Below, in pieces: positions 41,130 to 51,123 of a stretch of 64,000 nucleotides of DNA. The position numbers and the translations under genes are program-made. The stretch's first letter is position 1; the number at the start of each line of letters is the position of its first letter. Under the pieces are notes generated by a model. It had not been told where the DNA came from. It did not search any database and worked only from the letters and a program-made list of their open reading frames with translations. The stretch is from Myxococcales bacterium (GTDB lineage Bacteria; Myxococcota_A; Polyangia; Haliangiales; Haliangiaceae): positions 209,927 to 273,926 of the forward strand of contig JADJJK010000077.1 of NCBI GenBank assembly GCA_016706545.1. Reading direction: 5' to 3'.

Positions 41130-42731
41130 GGCGCGGCTACCGGCGGCGACGACGGCGCGGGCCACCCGCATGCCGTCCATGGCGGCGCTGACGATGCCGC
41201 CGGCGTAGCCCGCGCCCTCGCCGCACGGGTAGAGGCCGGGCAAGGTGGGCGACTGCAGCGAGCTGGCGTCGCGCGGCACGCGCACCGGGCTCGAGGTGCG
41301 GGACTCGACGCCGATGAGGACCGCGTTCTCGCTGGCGTAGCCGCGGAGCTGCCGATCGAACACCACGAGCGCCTCGCGCAGGCGCGCCGCCAGCGGCAGC
41401 GCGGTGGTGTCGAGCACCGCGCCCAGATCTGCCGCGACCAGGCCGGGCTCGTAGGACGAGGCTGGCACGGTGGAGGAGCCGCGACCCTGCACGAAGTCGG
41501 TGGCGCGGGTGGCTGGGGCGCGCAAGCCGCCACCGCCCGCAGCGAAGCCAGCGCGCTCGAGGCGGCGCTGCAGCTCGACGCCAGCCATCGGCCCAAGCTG
41601 CGCGGTGAGGCCCAGGCGCTCCAGATCGGCCAGCTCCACCGCGACCACCAGGCCCGAGTTGGCGTATGGAGAGTCGCGGCGCGACAGGCTCATGCCGTTG
41701 ACCACCAGCCCGCCGGCCTCGGTGGCGGCCGGGACGATCCAGCCCCCTGGGCACATGCAGAACGAGTACGCGCCGCGGCCATCGGCCGGCGTGTACGCCA
41801 CCCGGTACGGCGCGGCGCGCAGCTTGGGGTGCCCCGCGTGCTTGCCGTACTGGATGCGATCGATCATCGCCTGCGGGTGCTCGATGCGCACGCCCATCGC
41901 GAACGGCTTGGCCTCCAGCCGCGCGCCGGCGCGCGCCTGGACTTCGAGCATGTCGGTGGCGGAGTGGCCGCTCGCCACCACCACCGCGCGCCCGACGAAC
42001 TCTTCGCCGGCCGCGGTGCGCACGCCGATGGCGTGGCCCTTGGCGTCGCGCACCAGCTCGGTGACCCGCGCGCCAAAGTGTACCGGGACGCCCACCTGGG
42101 CCAGGTGCTCGCGCAGCGCGGTGACCACCTTGGGCAGCCGGTTACTGCCGATGTGCGGCCGCGCGTCCACCAAGATCTCCGGCGGCGCGCCGTGCTCGAC
42201 GAGGATCTCGATGACGTCGCGCACGTCGCCGCGCTTGTGCGAGCGCGTGTAGAGCTTGCCGTCGGAGTACGTGCCGGCCCCGCCTTCGCCAAAGCAGTAG
42301 TTGCTGTCCGGGTCGACGATGCCGTGCTGGGTCAGCCCTTTGAGGTCGCGCCGCCGCGCCTGGACCTGCTTGCCGCGGTCGAGGACGATCGCCGCCACCC
42401 CAGCGCGCGCCAGCTCGTAGGCGCAGAACAGCCCCGCCGGCCCGGCGCCGACGATGATGACCGGCAACCCGGCCACCTGGCGCGGCGCCACCTGCGCCGC
42501 CGCGCTCTCCCGCTGCCCCAGCACGTAGTGCAGCCGCACCCGCCCGCGCCGCGCGTCCACCGCCCGGCTCTTGATCTCGAAGCGGTCGCGCGCCCCCGCT
42601 GCCCCCTTGGGTAGCACCCCGGTACGCGCCGCCTTGTCCAGCAACGCATCCAGGTCATCGCGCTCGTCAAGCTCGACGTCGAGCGCGAGATCGAGGACGA
42701 GAGCTAGATCGACGCTGCGGTCCGGTGACAC
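41115..42731 (-). CDS. FAD-dependent dehydrogenase (COG2509-type flavoprotein)
   Basis: 538 residues from GTG 42731; the frame is open to 42812 but those codons look non-coding. An N-terminal domain of about 95 residues (SVDLALVLDLALDVELDERD) is followed by the FAD motif GLPVIIVGAGPAGLFCAYEL (about 100-118), then the family signatures YCFGEGGAGTYSDGKLYTR and GRGAYSFCMCPGGWIVPA. The C-terminal GLYPCGEGAGYAGGIVSAAM block is the second FAD contact. Members are called NAD/FAD-utilising dehydrogenases; the physiological substrate is unknown. The gene is alone, with the palindrome array 150 bp upstream. Confidence 0.85.
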   Translation of the reverse strand: MSPDRSVDLALVLDLALDVELDERDDLDALLDKAARTGVLPKGAAGARDRFEIKSRAVDARRGRVRLHYVLGQRESAAAQVAPRQVAGLPVIIVGAGPAGLFCAYELARAGVAAIVLDRGKQVQARRRDLKGLTQHGIVDPDSNYCFGEGGAGTYSDGKLYTRSHKRGDVRDVIEILVEHGAPPEILVDARPHIGSNRLPKVVTALREHLAQVGVPVHFGARVTELVRDAKGHAIGVRTAAGEEFVGRAVVVASGHSATDMLEVQARAGARLEAKPFAMGVRIEHPQAMIDRIQYGKHAGHPKLRAAPYRVAYTPADGRGAYSFCMCPGGWIVPAATEAGGLVVNGMSLSRRDSPYANSGLVVAVELADLERLGLTAQLGPMAGVELQRRLERAGFAAGGGGLRAPATRATDFVQGRGSSTVPASSYEPGLVAADLGAVLDTTALPLAARLREALVVFDRQLRGYASENAVLIGVESRTSSPVRVPRDASSLQSPTLPGLYPCGEGAGYAGGIVSAAMDGMRVARAVVAAGSRAGEAA

Positions 42732-42896
42732 CGCGGCAGTATACTCATCGCGCTCCCCCGCACACCGCTCACCCCTGACGATCCGCGCCGAGTTCGGGGC
42801 CCTGGTCCCCAAAACTCACCGCCCCGGCGCGCCGCCGGGCCTGTGCGGCCCGCCCAGACCCGCTCTGCCAAGGGCGCTGGCTTCTGGGTCCCCGCA
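42732..42896. other. upstream region of the flavoprotein gene
   Basis: 165 bp. CACCGCGGCAGTATACTCATCGCGCTCC contains TATACT, which in reverse (AGTATA) may serve as a -10 box for the flavoprotein gene at about 42739-42744. The rest is GC-rich (GGCGCGCCGCCGGGCC) leading into the first, degenerate copy of the repeat array. Confidence 0.35.
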
Positions 42897-43720
42897 GGGG
42901 CTGTTCCGCGGTGGGCTGCGGTCAACCGCGCCGCTGGCGCGCACCGCGCCTGCCCTTGCTCGACGGGCGCGGTTGTCCATAGCCCGCCACCGTCAACTGC
43001 CTCTCTCTGGTTCTGGTAAAACAAAAAAATCAGGGTCTCAGGGTCTCAGGGTCTCTGGGTCAGTCGTAGGGGCTGTGCGGCGGTGTGGTAAGGCGCGCCG
43101 ACCGGCCTGGAATGCCTGTCTCGCCCTGGCCGTCCTGCGCCTTGCCAAGGGCTGTGGTCAACCGCGCCGCTGGCGCGCATCGCGCCTGTCCTCGCTCGAT
43201 GGGCGCGGTTGTCCATAGCCCGCCACCGTCCACAGCCCCTCTCTCTCTGGTTCTGGTACCAAAACAAAAAATCAGGGTCTCTGGGTTCTGGGTCTCTGGG
43301 TCAGTCGTAGGGGCTGTGCGGCGGTGTGGTAAGGCGCGCCGAATCCACCCGGTATGCCTGTCTCGCCCTGGCCGTCCTGCGCCTTGCCAAGGGCTGTGGT
43401 CAACCGCGCCGCTGGCGCGCATCGCGGCTGCCCTGTCTCGACGGGCGCGGTTGTCCATAGCCCCGCCACCGTCCACAGCCCCTCTCTCTCTGGTTCTGGT
43501 ACCAAAACAAAAAAAAGATCAGGGTTCTGGGTTCCGGGTCCGCCATAGGGGCTGTGCGGCGGTGTGGTAAGGCGCGCCGACCGGCCTGGAATGCCTGTCT
43601 CGCCCTGGCCGTCCTGCGCCTTGCCAAGGGCTGCGGTCAACCGCGCCGCTGGCGCGCATCGCGCCTGTCCTCGCTCGATGGGCGCGGTTGTCCATAGCCC
43701 GCCACCGTCCACAGCCCCGC
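42897..43720. repeat. tandem array of ~240-bp palindrome-bearing repeats next to the RAYT gene
   Basis: Three good copies begin at 43069, 43310 and 43548 (periods 241 and 238), with an older copy at 42897. Each is bounded by GGGGCTGTG and, about 155 bp on, its exact inverse CACAGCCCC (for copy 1, 43069-43077 and 43231-43239). Inside is an 18-bp stem with two mismatches, GCTGTGGTCAACCGCGCC/GGCGCGGTTGTCCATAGC (43151-43168 and 43202-43219), and within its loop GGCGCG-CAT-CGCGCC. Between copies lies a C/T-rich then A-rich spacer (CTCTCTCTGGTTCTGG, AAAACAAAAAA) and CAGGGTCTC-like runs. In copies 1 and 2 the outer arm is preceded by GTAG, the tetranucleotide at the foot of classical REP hairpins (copy 3 has ATAG). 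No open frame shows coding bias. Confidence 0.85.
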
Positions 43721-43847
43721 CCACACCGCTCACAGCCACACTCCCTCACTCCAAACCCCGGCGCCATGAATGCGTATATGAATGATATTCACATCTCACC
43801 TGATCTTGTCACCGCGCCTCATGATTGCTAATCTCTGCCGGTAATCA

Positions 43848-44585
43848 ATGGCCCCTTCGCAGCACCAGCGCAGCCACGCATCGCGGCAGCTCACGCTCGA
43901 CGACGCGCGCGCGCCCTCCGGCCGCGGCGGCTGGCGCCCTGGGGCTGGCAGGCCGCGCGGTCGCAAGACGGTGAGCCATGACGCCCGCGAGCGCTTCGCC
44001 GCGCGCCACCCGCTGCACGTCACGCTGCGTATCAAGGCCGGCGTGCAGAGCCTGCGCCGCGGCAAGGTGTGCGCCGCCGTCCGCGCCGCGCTCACCGCGG
44101 GCGGCCACAAGGCCACGTTCCGCGTCGTCGAGTTCAACGTGCTGCGCAATCACCTGCACCTCCTCGTCGAGGCGGAGGGACCCGCCGCCCTCGCCCGCGG
44201 CATGCAGGGCCTCGCCGTCCGGCTCGCGCGCCGGACGAACCGCCTCCTTGGCCGCACCGGCTCGCTGTTTGCCGCTCGCTATCACGCCCGCGCCCTGCGC
44301 ACCCCGCGCGAGGTGCATAGCGCCCTCCGCTACGTCCTGCTCAATGCTCGCCACCACGCCGCCGAGCACGGCCGCCAGCTCGCCCGCGACTGGATCGATC
44401 CGTACTCCAGCGCGCCCTGGTTCGAGGGCTTTCACACCAGCCCGCGCACGTGCGGGCAATACTGGCTCACTTCCCTGCAGCGCCAGCCGCGCCCCACCGC
44501 CGCCCCGCGCACCTGGCTCTTGGCCACCGGCTGGCGCCGCCACGGCCTCCTCTTGCCCACCGAGGTCCCTGGCGGCCGGCGCTGA
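43848..44585 (+). CDS. REP-associated tyrosine transposase (RAYT), IS200/Y1-like
   Basis: 245 residues. Y1 HUH-endonuclease fold: N-terminal basic region (GGWRPGAGRPRGRK), then HPLHVTLRIKAGVQSLR (first strand), the HUH motif in FNVLRNHLHLLVEAEG (about residue 95-110), and the Tyr-bearing helix SALRYVLLNARHHA, with the likely nucleophile at about 161. RAYTs cut and move REP sequences as single strands and lack IS200-type end signals. It stands downstream of the palindrome array at 42897-43720 and reads away from it, just as RAYTs flank their own REPs. The AT-rich 43770-43847 stretch (ATGAATGCGTATATGAATG, TAATCA) is a likely promoter. Codon use resembles the genome, so it is a long-resident gene. 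Confidence 0.85.
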   Translation: MAPSQHQRSHASRQLTLDDARAPSGRGGWRPGAGRPRGRKTVSHDARERFAARHPLHVTLRIKAGVQSLRRGKVCAAVRAALTAGGHKATFRVVEFNVLRNHLHLLVEAEGPAALARGMQGLAVRLARRTNRLLGRTGSLFAARYHARALRTPREVHSALRYVLLNARHHAAEHGRQLARDWIDPYSSAPWFEGFHTSPRTCGQYWLTSLQRQPRPTAAPRTWLLATGWRRHGLLLPTEVPGGRR

Positions 44586-44655
44586 CCGATGGCGGCGACC
44601 GATGAGCGGCCCAGCCAGCAGTCGCCGCGCCTGGCATTTCACGGTAGGAATGATC

Positions 44656-46614
44656 ATGCCCCGACTGTCGTGCCTGCTCGCTGGTCTCTTCGTGGGAGTC
44701 GTCGCGGTCGCTGGTGTCAGCGCCTGTGGTCCAAGGACGGCCTCGCCGGATGGGACGTCGCGGCGCGCGCCGAGCGATCCGACCTCGTACGCCGAGCCTG
44801 ACCTCGTGGTGGTCAAGCACCTGTCCCTGTCTCTCCACGTGGACTTCGCGGCGCGCACGCTCTCGGGCGCGGCGGTCCTCGACCTCGACTGGAGAGATCC
44901 CACGGCGGGCACCTTGGTGCTCGATACCCGCCAGCTCGAGATCCGCAAGGTCATGGCCGGCGACGGCGCGACCTGGCACGAGGTGCCCTACGCGCTGGCG
45001 GCCCCCGATCCCCTGTACGGAGAGAAGCTGACCCTGCAGCTTCGGGCCGGCGCCGCCACCGCCAGCGCGGCGCCCTCCAAGGTCCGCATCGAGTACTCCA
45101 CCAGGCCAGAGGCCTCCGGCCTTCAATGGTTGCCGCCGGAGCTGACGGGGACCAAGAAGGCGCCGCTGATGTTCAGCCAGTCGCAGGCGATCCACGCGCG
45201 TAGCTGGGTGCCGCTGCAGGACACGCCGCGCGTGCGCTTCACCTATGACGCGACCTTGACCACGCCGCCCGAGCTGGTGGCGTTGATGAGCGCCCACAAC
45301 GATCCGGACGTCATCCGCGACGGCAGCTACCGCTTCGACATGCCGCAGGCGATCCCGTCCTATCTCATGGCGATCGCCGTCGGAGATCTGGTGTTCCGTC
45401 CGGTGTCGCCCCGCTCCGGGGTGTGGGCAGAGCCCAGCATCATCGAGGCAGCGGTCCACGAGTTCGCGGACACCGAGAAGATGATCGCCACCGCGGAGAA
45501 GCTGTACGGCCCCTATCGCTGGGGGCGCTACGACCTCCTGATCTTGCCACCGTCGTTTCCCTTCGGCGGCATGGAGAACCCTCGGCTGTCCTTCATCACG
45601 CCCACCGTGATCGTGGGCGACCGCTCGCTGGTGGCGCTGGTGGCGCATGAGCTCGCGCATAGCTGGTCTGGAAACCTGGTGACCAACTCCACCTGGTCCG
45701 ATGGGTGGCTCAACGAGGGCTTCACGACCTATGTGCAGGGCCGCATCATCGAGGAACTCTACGGCCGCGACGTGGCGGACATGGACACGGTGATCGGCCA
45801 GCGCGAGCTGCGCGACGAGATGGCCACGATGGCGCCGCGCGCCCAGGTGCTGGCGCTGCCTCCGATCGTGGGCCAGGACCCAGATCAGGCGCTCAGCGGC
45901 GTGGCGTACAACAAGGGCCAGTGGTTCCTGGCGTTTCTCGAGGAGCGCTTTGGTCGCGCGGCGTTTGATGCGTTCTTGCGTCACTGGTTTGACGCGCATG
46001 CCTTCTCCGCGGTGGAGACCTCCACGTTCGCCAGGTTCCTGGCGCGTGAGCTGGTCGCCAGGCACCCGGGCAAGGTGACCACCGCCGAGCTGCGGACCTG
46101 GCTCTACGAGCCCGGGATCCCGCCGTTCGCGGTGCCAGCGCGATCCGCGCGCTTCGACGCCGTCGACGAGGCCGCGCGCCAGTGGGTAGCGGGATCCCGC
46201 CAGGCGTCCAACCTTGGGACCTCGACCTGGACGACCAACCAGTGGGCGCACTTCCTCCTGCAGCTCCCGAAGGTCTTGCCGGCGGCGCGCCTGGCCGAGC
46301 TTGACGCTGCGCTTCACCTCACCGGGACCAGGAACCCCGAGATCGCCGAGCGCTGGTATCCGCTGGCGGAGCGCGGCGGGCACCTGGCGGCGCGCCCGGC
46401 GATGCGCCAGTTCCTGATCGCCATGGGGCGACGTAAGCTCATCAAGCCCATCTACGAGGCGCTGGCGCAGACCGCCGATGGGCTCGCGTTCGCGCGCGAC
46501 GCCTTCGCGCAGGCGCGCGGCGGATACCACCCCATCACCACCGCCATGGTCGAGGGCATCCTGGCCCGGTCGGACGCGGCGCCAGCGGCGCCAGCGGCGC
46601 CAGCGGCGAAATAG
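44656..46614 (+). CDS. M1 family metallopeptidase, leukotriene A4 hydrolase-like, lipoprotein
   Basis: 652 residues from ATG 44656 (TAGGAATGATC upstream; ATG 44650 is possible). Lipobox AVAGVSAC. Domains: M1 N-terminal beta domain (50-240), then the catalytic domain with exopeptidase motif GGMEN at about 303, zinc site HELAHSW at about 332 and the second Glu in WLNEGFTTY at about 354. The C-terminal LTA4H-like helical domain (480-645) contains RWYPLAERGGHLAARP. It removes N-terminal amino acids from peptides. The final residues are an Ala/Pro repeat. Probably exposed at the cell surface or in the periplasm for nutrient peptide use. Confidence 0.9.
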   Translation: MPRLSCLLAGLFVGVVAVAGVSACGPRTASPDGTSRRAPSDPTSYAEPDLVVVKHLSLSLHVDFAARTLSGAAVLDLDWRDPTAGTLVLDTRQLEIRKVMAGDGATWHEVPYALAAPDPLYGEKLTLQLRAGAATASAAPSKVRIEYSTRPEASGLQWLPPELTGTKKAPLMFSQSQAIHARSWVPLQDTPRVRFTYDATLTTPPELVALMSAHNDPDVIRDGSYRFDMPQAIPSYLMAIAVGDLVFRPVSPRSGVWAEPSIIEAAVHEFADTEKMIATAEKLYGPYRWGRYDLLILPPSFPFGGMENPRLSFITPTVIVGDRSLVALVAHELAHSWSGNLVTNSTWSDGWLNEGFTTYVQGRIIEELYGRDVADMDTVIGQRELRDEMATMAPRAQVLALPPIVGQDPDQALSGVAYNKGQWFLAFLEERFGRAAFDAFLRHWFDAHAFSAVETSTFARFLARELVARHPGKVTTAELRTWLYEPGIPPFAVPARSARFDAVDEAARQWVAGSRQASNLGTSTWTTNQWAHFLLQLPKVLPAARLAELDAALHLTGTRNPEIAERWYPLAERGGHLAARPAMRQFLIAMGRRKLIKPIYEALAQTADGLAFARDAFAQARGGYHPITTAMVEGILARSDAAPAAPAAPAAK

Positions 46615-46652
46615 CCCGTCCGGCAGGCGACGCGCGCGCCTGCTGGCGAAGG

Positions 46653-47120
46653 TCAGCCCGCGCCGAGCTTGCGGATCTCGGCGAGCGCCCGCTCGACGTG
46701 CGCGTGGACGCGGAGCTGCGAATCGAAGGCGTAGCGGCACACGCCCTGGCCGTCGAACACGAAGGTGACGCGGCCGGGCAGAAAGCCCAACGTGGCGCCA
46801 ACCCCGAAGGCCGCGCGCGCGGCGTTCTGCTCGTCGGTCAGCAAGCGGAAGGGCAGGCGGTGCTTGGCCTTGAACTTGTCGTGGGACTCGGGGCTGTCCG
46901 CGGAGATGCCCACCACGTCGGCGCCGGCGCCGACGAAGTCTTCGTACACGTCGCGGAAGTGGCAGCTCTCGACGGTGCATCCCGGCGTGTCGTCGCGAGG
47001 ATAGAAGTACACCACCAGGCCGCCAGGCCGCACCAGGTCCGTGAGCTGTACCGGGCCATCGCTGCCGCGCAACGTGACCTTGGGCATCTGCGCGCCCACC
47101 GCAAGAAGTGAAGATCCCAT
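46653..47120 (-). CDS. bcp: peroxiredoxin, BCP/PrxQ type
   Basis: 155 residues from ATG 47120. The thioredoxin fold carries the peroxidatic Cys in YPRDDTPGCTVESCHFRD (about residue 45) and a second Cys five residues on, the PrxQ arrangement in which they form an intramolecular disulfide. It reduces H2O2 and organic hydroperoxides using thioredoxin. SADSPESHDKFKAKHRL and LPGRVTFVFDGQG also match the family. It ends 38 bp from the convergent M1 peptidase gene and is divergent from the BMP lipoprotein gene (170 bp gap). Confidence 0.9.
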   Translation of the reverse strand: MGSSLLAVGAQMPKVTLRGSDGPVQLTDLVRPGGLVVYFYPRDDTPGCTVESCHFRDVYEDFVGAGADVVGISADSPESHDKFKAKHRLPFRLLTDEQNAARAAFGVGATLGFLPGRVTFVFDGQGVCRYAFDSQLRVHAHVERALAEIRKLGAG

Positions 47121-47290
47121 GATGAGCCCGCAATGTGCCACGAAACGCGCCCGCACGCTCTGGCAGGCGCAGGCAGGGCCGGCGAGCCTCGCGCACGGCG
47201 CGCCACCGGCGGCGGCCCGCTGCGGCGCGCGCCGCTTGGCCCCCCGGACGCTGGACGGACCCGGCGGTGCTGGGCGAAGATGCCGGCGCA

Positions 47291-48391
<1,101 letters not shown>

Positions 48392-48427
48392 GGCTGCCAG
48401 GGCACCTCATCCGCGGTGGCCTTCGCC

Positions 48428-50047
48428 ATGCTTGCCATGAGTGAGCCGCTCACGCAGTCCGCGGTCAGCCCCCGGGTGTCGCCGGCGCTGGAGCTGCGCG
48501 GCGTCAGCAAGAGCTATGGCGGGGTGGTGGCCAACCGCGACGTCAGCTTGCAGGTGATGCCGCGCAGCATCCACGCGCTGGTCGGCGAGAACGGCGCGGG
48601 CAAGTCCACGCTGATGAAGATCGCGTACGGCCACGCGCGCGCCGACGCCGGGGAGATCTGGATCAAGGGCGAGCGCATGACCCGCCACTCGGTGGCGAGG
48701 TCCATCCGGCTGGGCGTGGGCATGGTGCATCAGCACTTCATGCTGGTGGGGCCGCTGACCGTGGTCGAGAACGTGGTGCTGGGGCAGGAGCCGGTGCGCG
48801 GTGGCCTGCTGGACCTGGATCGCGCGGCTGCCGAGATCCGCGCGCTGTCGCAGCGCTTTGGCCTGGACGTGGATCCGCTGGCCAAGGTGGAGGATCTGTC
48901 GGTCGGCCAGCAACAGCGCGTGGAGATCGTCAAGGTCCTGTGGCGCGGCTGCGACGTGCTCATCCTCGATGAACCGACCGCGGTGCTGACGCCAGGCGAG
49001 GTGCGAGACCTGTTCGCCGTGTTGCGCGGCCTGGTGGCCGACGGGATGACGGTGGTGCTCATCACCCACAAGCTCGATGAGGTCCTGGCCATCGCCAGCG
49101 TGGTCACGGTGATGCGCCGAGGGCAGCGGGTGGCCGAGCTGCCGGCGGCCGGGCTCACCGCCGAGCAGATCGTCCAGGCCATGGTCGGACGTCCGGTGCA
49201 GCTCCAGGTCGACAAGTCCCCGGCGTCGCCAGGGGAGGCGCGGCTGCGGGTCACCGGGTTGCACGTGACCTCCTCGCGGGGCACGCCCGCGGTGCGCGGG
49301 CTCGACCTGACCGTGCGCGCGGGCGAGATCCTCGGCATCGCCGGGGTCGAGGGCAACGGGCAGACCGAGCTCATCGAGGCCATCGTCGGGCTGCGCGCCG
49401 TCGACCGCGGCAGCGTCACCATCGCCGGCCGCGACGTCACCACGGCCAGCGTGGCCGCCCGCTACGAGGCGGGGCTCGCGCACGTGCCCGAGGATCGCCA
49501 CGATCGGGCGCTGGTGCTCGACTACTCCATCCGCGACAACCTGATCCTCGGCCTGCAGCGCAAGATGGTGCGCGTGCTCGACGTGCTCGATCGCAAGCGC
49601 ATGTCGGAGCGCGCCGCCCGGCTCATCTCCGAGTTCGATATCCGCCCCACCGACCCAGGCTTTCGGGTGGGTGGCATGTCGGGCGGCAACCAGCAGAAGG
49701 TGGTGGTCGCGCGGGAGCTGTCGCGCGAGGGCGCGACCGTGCTGGTGTGCGCGCAGCCCACGCGCGGCGTCGACATCGGCGCCAACGAGTCCATCCACCG
49801 GCGCATCGTCGAGGCGCGCGATCGCGGCCTGGCGATCTTGCTGTTCTCGGCCGATCTGTCGGAGCTGCGCAGCCTCTCGGATCGCATCGCGGTGCTCTAC
49901 AAGGGCGCCCTGGTGGCCACGCTCGAGGGACCCGCGCTGGCCGCGCCGGATGTGCTCGACCGCCTCGGCGGCCTCATGACCGGGGCGACGACCGGCGCGG
50001 CGAAGGCGCCCGACGCCTCGGCCTCGGCCTCGGGGGTCGCGTCGTGA
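48428..50047 (+). CDS. nucleoside ABC transporter ATPase, two ABC cassettes
   Basis: 539 residues from ATG 48428 (GTG 48416 and ATG 48437 are alternatives). First cassette: Walker A GENGAGKST, signature LSVGQQQRVEI, Walker B VLILDEP. Second cassette: GVEGNGQTE in the Walker A position, lacking the canonical Lys (typical of the second cassette in sugar/nucleoside ATPases), signature MSGGNQQKVVVAREL, then CAQPTRGVDIGA in place of a standard Walker B. This is the RbsA/BMP-type import ATPase. Its stop overlaps the next gene's GTG (GTGA). Confidence 0.92.
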   Translation: MLAMSEPLTQSAVSPRVSPALELRGVSKSYGGVVANRDVSLQVMPRSIHALVGENGAGKSTLMKIAYGHARADAGEIWIKGERMTRHSVARSIRLGVGMVHQHFMLVGPLTVVENVVLGQEPVRGGLLDLDRAAAEIRALSQRFGLDVDPLAKVEDLSVGQQQRVEIVKVLWRGCDVLILDEPTAVLTPGEVRDLFAVLRGLVADGMTVVLITHKLDEVLAIASVVTVMRRGQRVAELPAAGLTAEQIVQAMVGRPVQLQVDKSPASPGEARLRVTGLHVTSSRGTPAVRGLDLTVRAGEILGIAGVEGNGQTELIEAIVGLRAVDRGSVTIAGRDVTTASVAARYEAGLAHVPEDRHDRALVLDYSIRDNLILGLQRKMVRVLDVLDRKRMSERAARLISEFDIRPTDPGFRVGGMSGGNQQKVVVARELSREGATVLVCAQPTRGVDIGANESIHRRIVEARDRGLAILLFSADLSELRSLSDRIAVLYKGALVATLEGPALAAPDVLDRLGGLMTGATTGAAKAPDASASASGVAS

Positions 50048-51123
50048 GCGCGCTGCGCCGCGAGGCGGCGACCATCGGCGTGGCGCTGCTGGCGGCGGCG
50101 GTGGCGGGAGCGGTGCTCATCTGGTTCATCGGGGAGTCGCCGCTGGAGGTGTATGGCCTGCTGCTGCAGAGCACCTGGGGCACCTCGTATGGCCTGGGGC
50201 AGGTGCTGTTCAAGGCGACGCCGCTGGTCATGACCGGCCTGGCGGTGGCGCTGGCCTTCAAGGTGGGGCTGTTCAACATCGGCGGCGAAGGGCAGCTCGC
50301 GGTGGGGTCGTTCGTCACCGCGCTGTGCGGCGCGGCGGTGCCGGACTGGGTGCCAGGCCCGGTGGCGGTGGCGCTGTGCCTGGCCGCCGGCATGGCCGCG
50401 GGCGCAGGGCTTGGGGCGTTTGCCGGCGCGCTCAAGGTGCGCTACGGCGCCCACGAGGTGATCAACACGATCATGCTCAACTTCATCGTCGCTGCGCTCA
50501 TCTTGTGGGTGGGCAACGAGCACTTCTTCGTTCGGTACACCACGCACACCGCGACCATCTCGGAGAACGCCCAGCTCCGACACCTGGGCTTCACCGGCAG
50601 CGCGGCCAACACCAGCTTGTTTCTGGCGCTGGCGCTGGCCGCGGCGGTCGCCTTCTTCCTTGGCCGCACCCGCCGCGGCTACGAGTGGCGGGCGGTGGGG
50701 CTGAGCCTGCGCGCGGCGCAGAACGGCGGGGTACACGTCGGCGGCGTCATCATCGGCGCCATGGCGGTCTCCGGCGCGCTGGCTGGCGCGGTCGGCGCGA
50801 ACTACGTCCTTGGCTACAAGCACTACTTCGAACGTGATATCGGCGCTGGCGTCGGCTTCATGGGCATCGCGGTGGCGCTCCTGGGGCGCAATCACCCGGC
50901 CGGCATCGTCGCCGCATCGCTGCTCCTTGGCACGCTGTCCCACGGCGGCCTGGCGGTGTCCGAGCTGGTGCCCAAGGAGCTGGTGGAGATCCTGCAAGCC
51001 ATCATCATCCTGACCGTGGCCATCGCCGCCGCTGGGCGCTGGCGTCGGCGCAAGCCAGCGAGCGCCGTCGAGCCACGCGGCGGCGCCGCCGAGCCCACGC
51101 CGCCTGACCGGAGCCAGCCATGA
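50044..51123 (+). CDS. nucleoside ABC transporter permease
   Basis: 359 residues from GTG 50044. BPD_transp_2 family, about eight to ten transmembrane helices; conserved segments LFNIGGEGQLAVGSFVTA and GAHEVINTIMLNFIVAALI identify the BMP-type permease I. The loop GFMGIAVALLGRNHPAGIVA is the likely ATPase contact (EAA-like) region. The C-terminus is an Arg/Pro/Glu-rich cytoplasmic tail. Overlaps the following permease (ATGA). Confidence 0.9.
   Translation: MSALRREAATIGVALLAAAVAGAVLIWFIGESPLEVYGLLLQSTWGTSYGLGQVLFKATPLVMTGLAVALAFKVGLFNIGGEGQLAVGSFVTALCGAAVPDWVPGPVAVALCLAAGMAAGAGLGAFAGALKVRYGAHEVINTIMLNFIVAALILWVGNEHFFVRYTTHTATISENAQLRHLGFTGSAANTSLFLALALAAAVAFFLGRTRRGYEWRAVGLSLRAAQNGGVHVGGVIIGAMAVSGALAGAVGANYVLGYKHYFERDIGAGVGFMGIAVALLGRNHPAGIVAASLLLGTLSHGGLAVSELVPKELVEILQAIIILTVAIAAAGRWRRRKPASAVEPRGGAAEPTPPDRSQP

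Noticed and set aside
43050..43740. CRISPR array
   Set aside because: The repeats are about 240 bp with spacers that are not unique. CRISPR repeats are 20-50 bp with distinct spacers, and no cas gene is present.
43085..43785. Coding genes inside the ~240-bp repeats
   Set aside because: Several open frames exist on both strands, each repeated with the DNA, Arg/Ala/Pro-rich and lacking a codon bias distinct from the composition.
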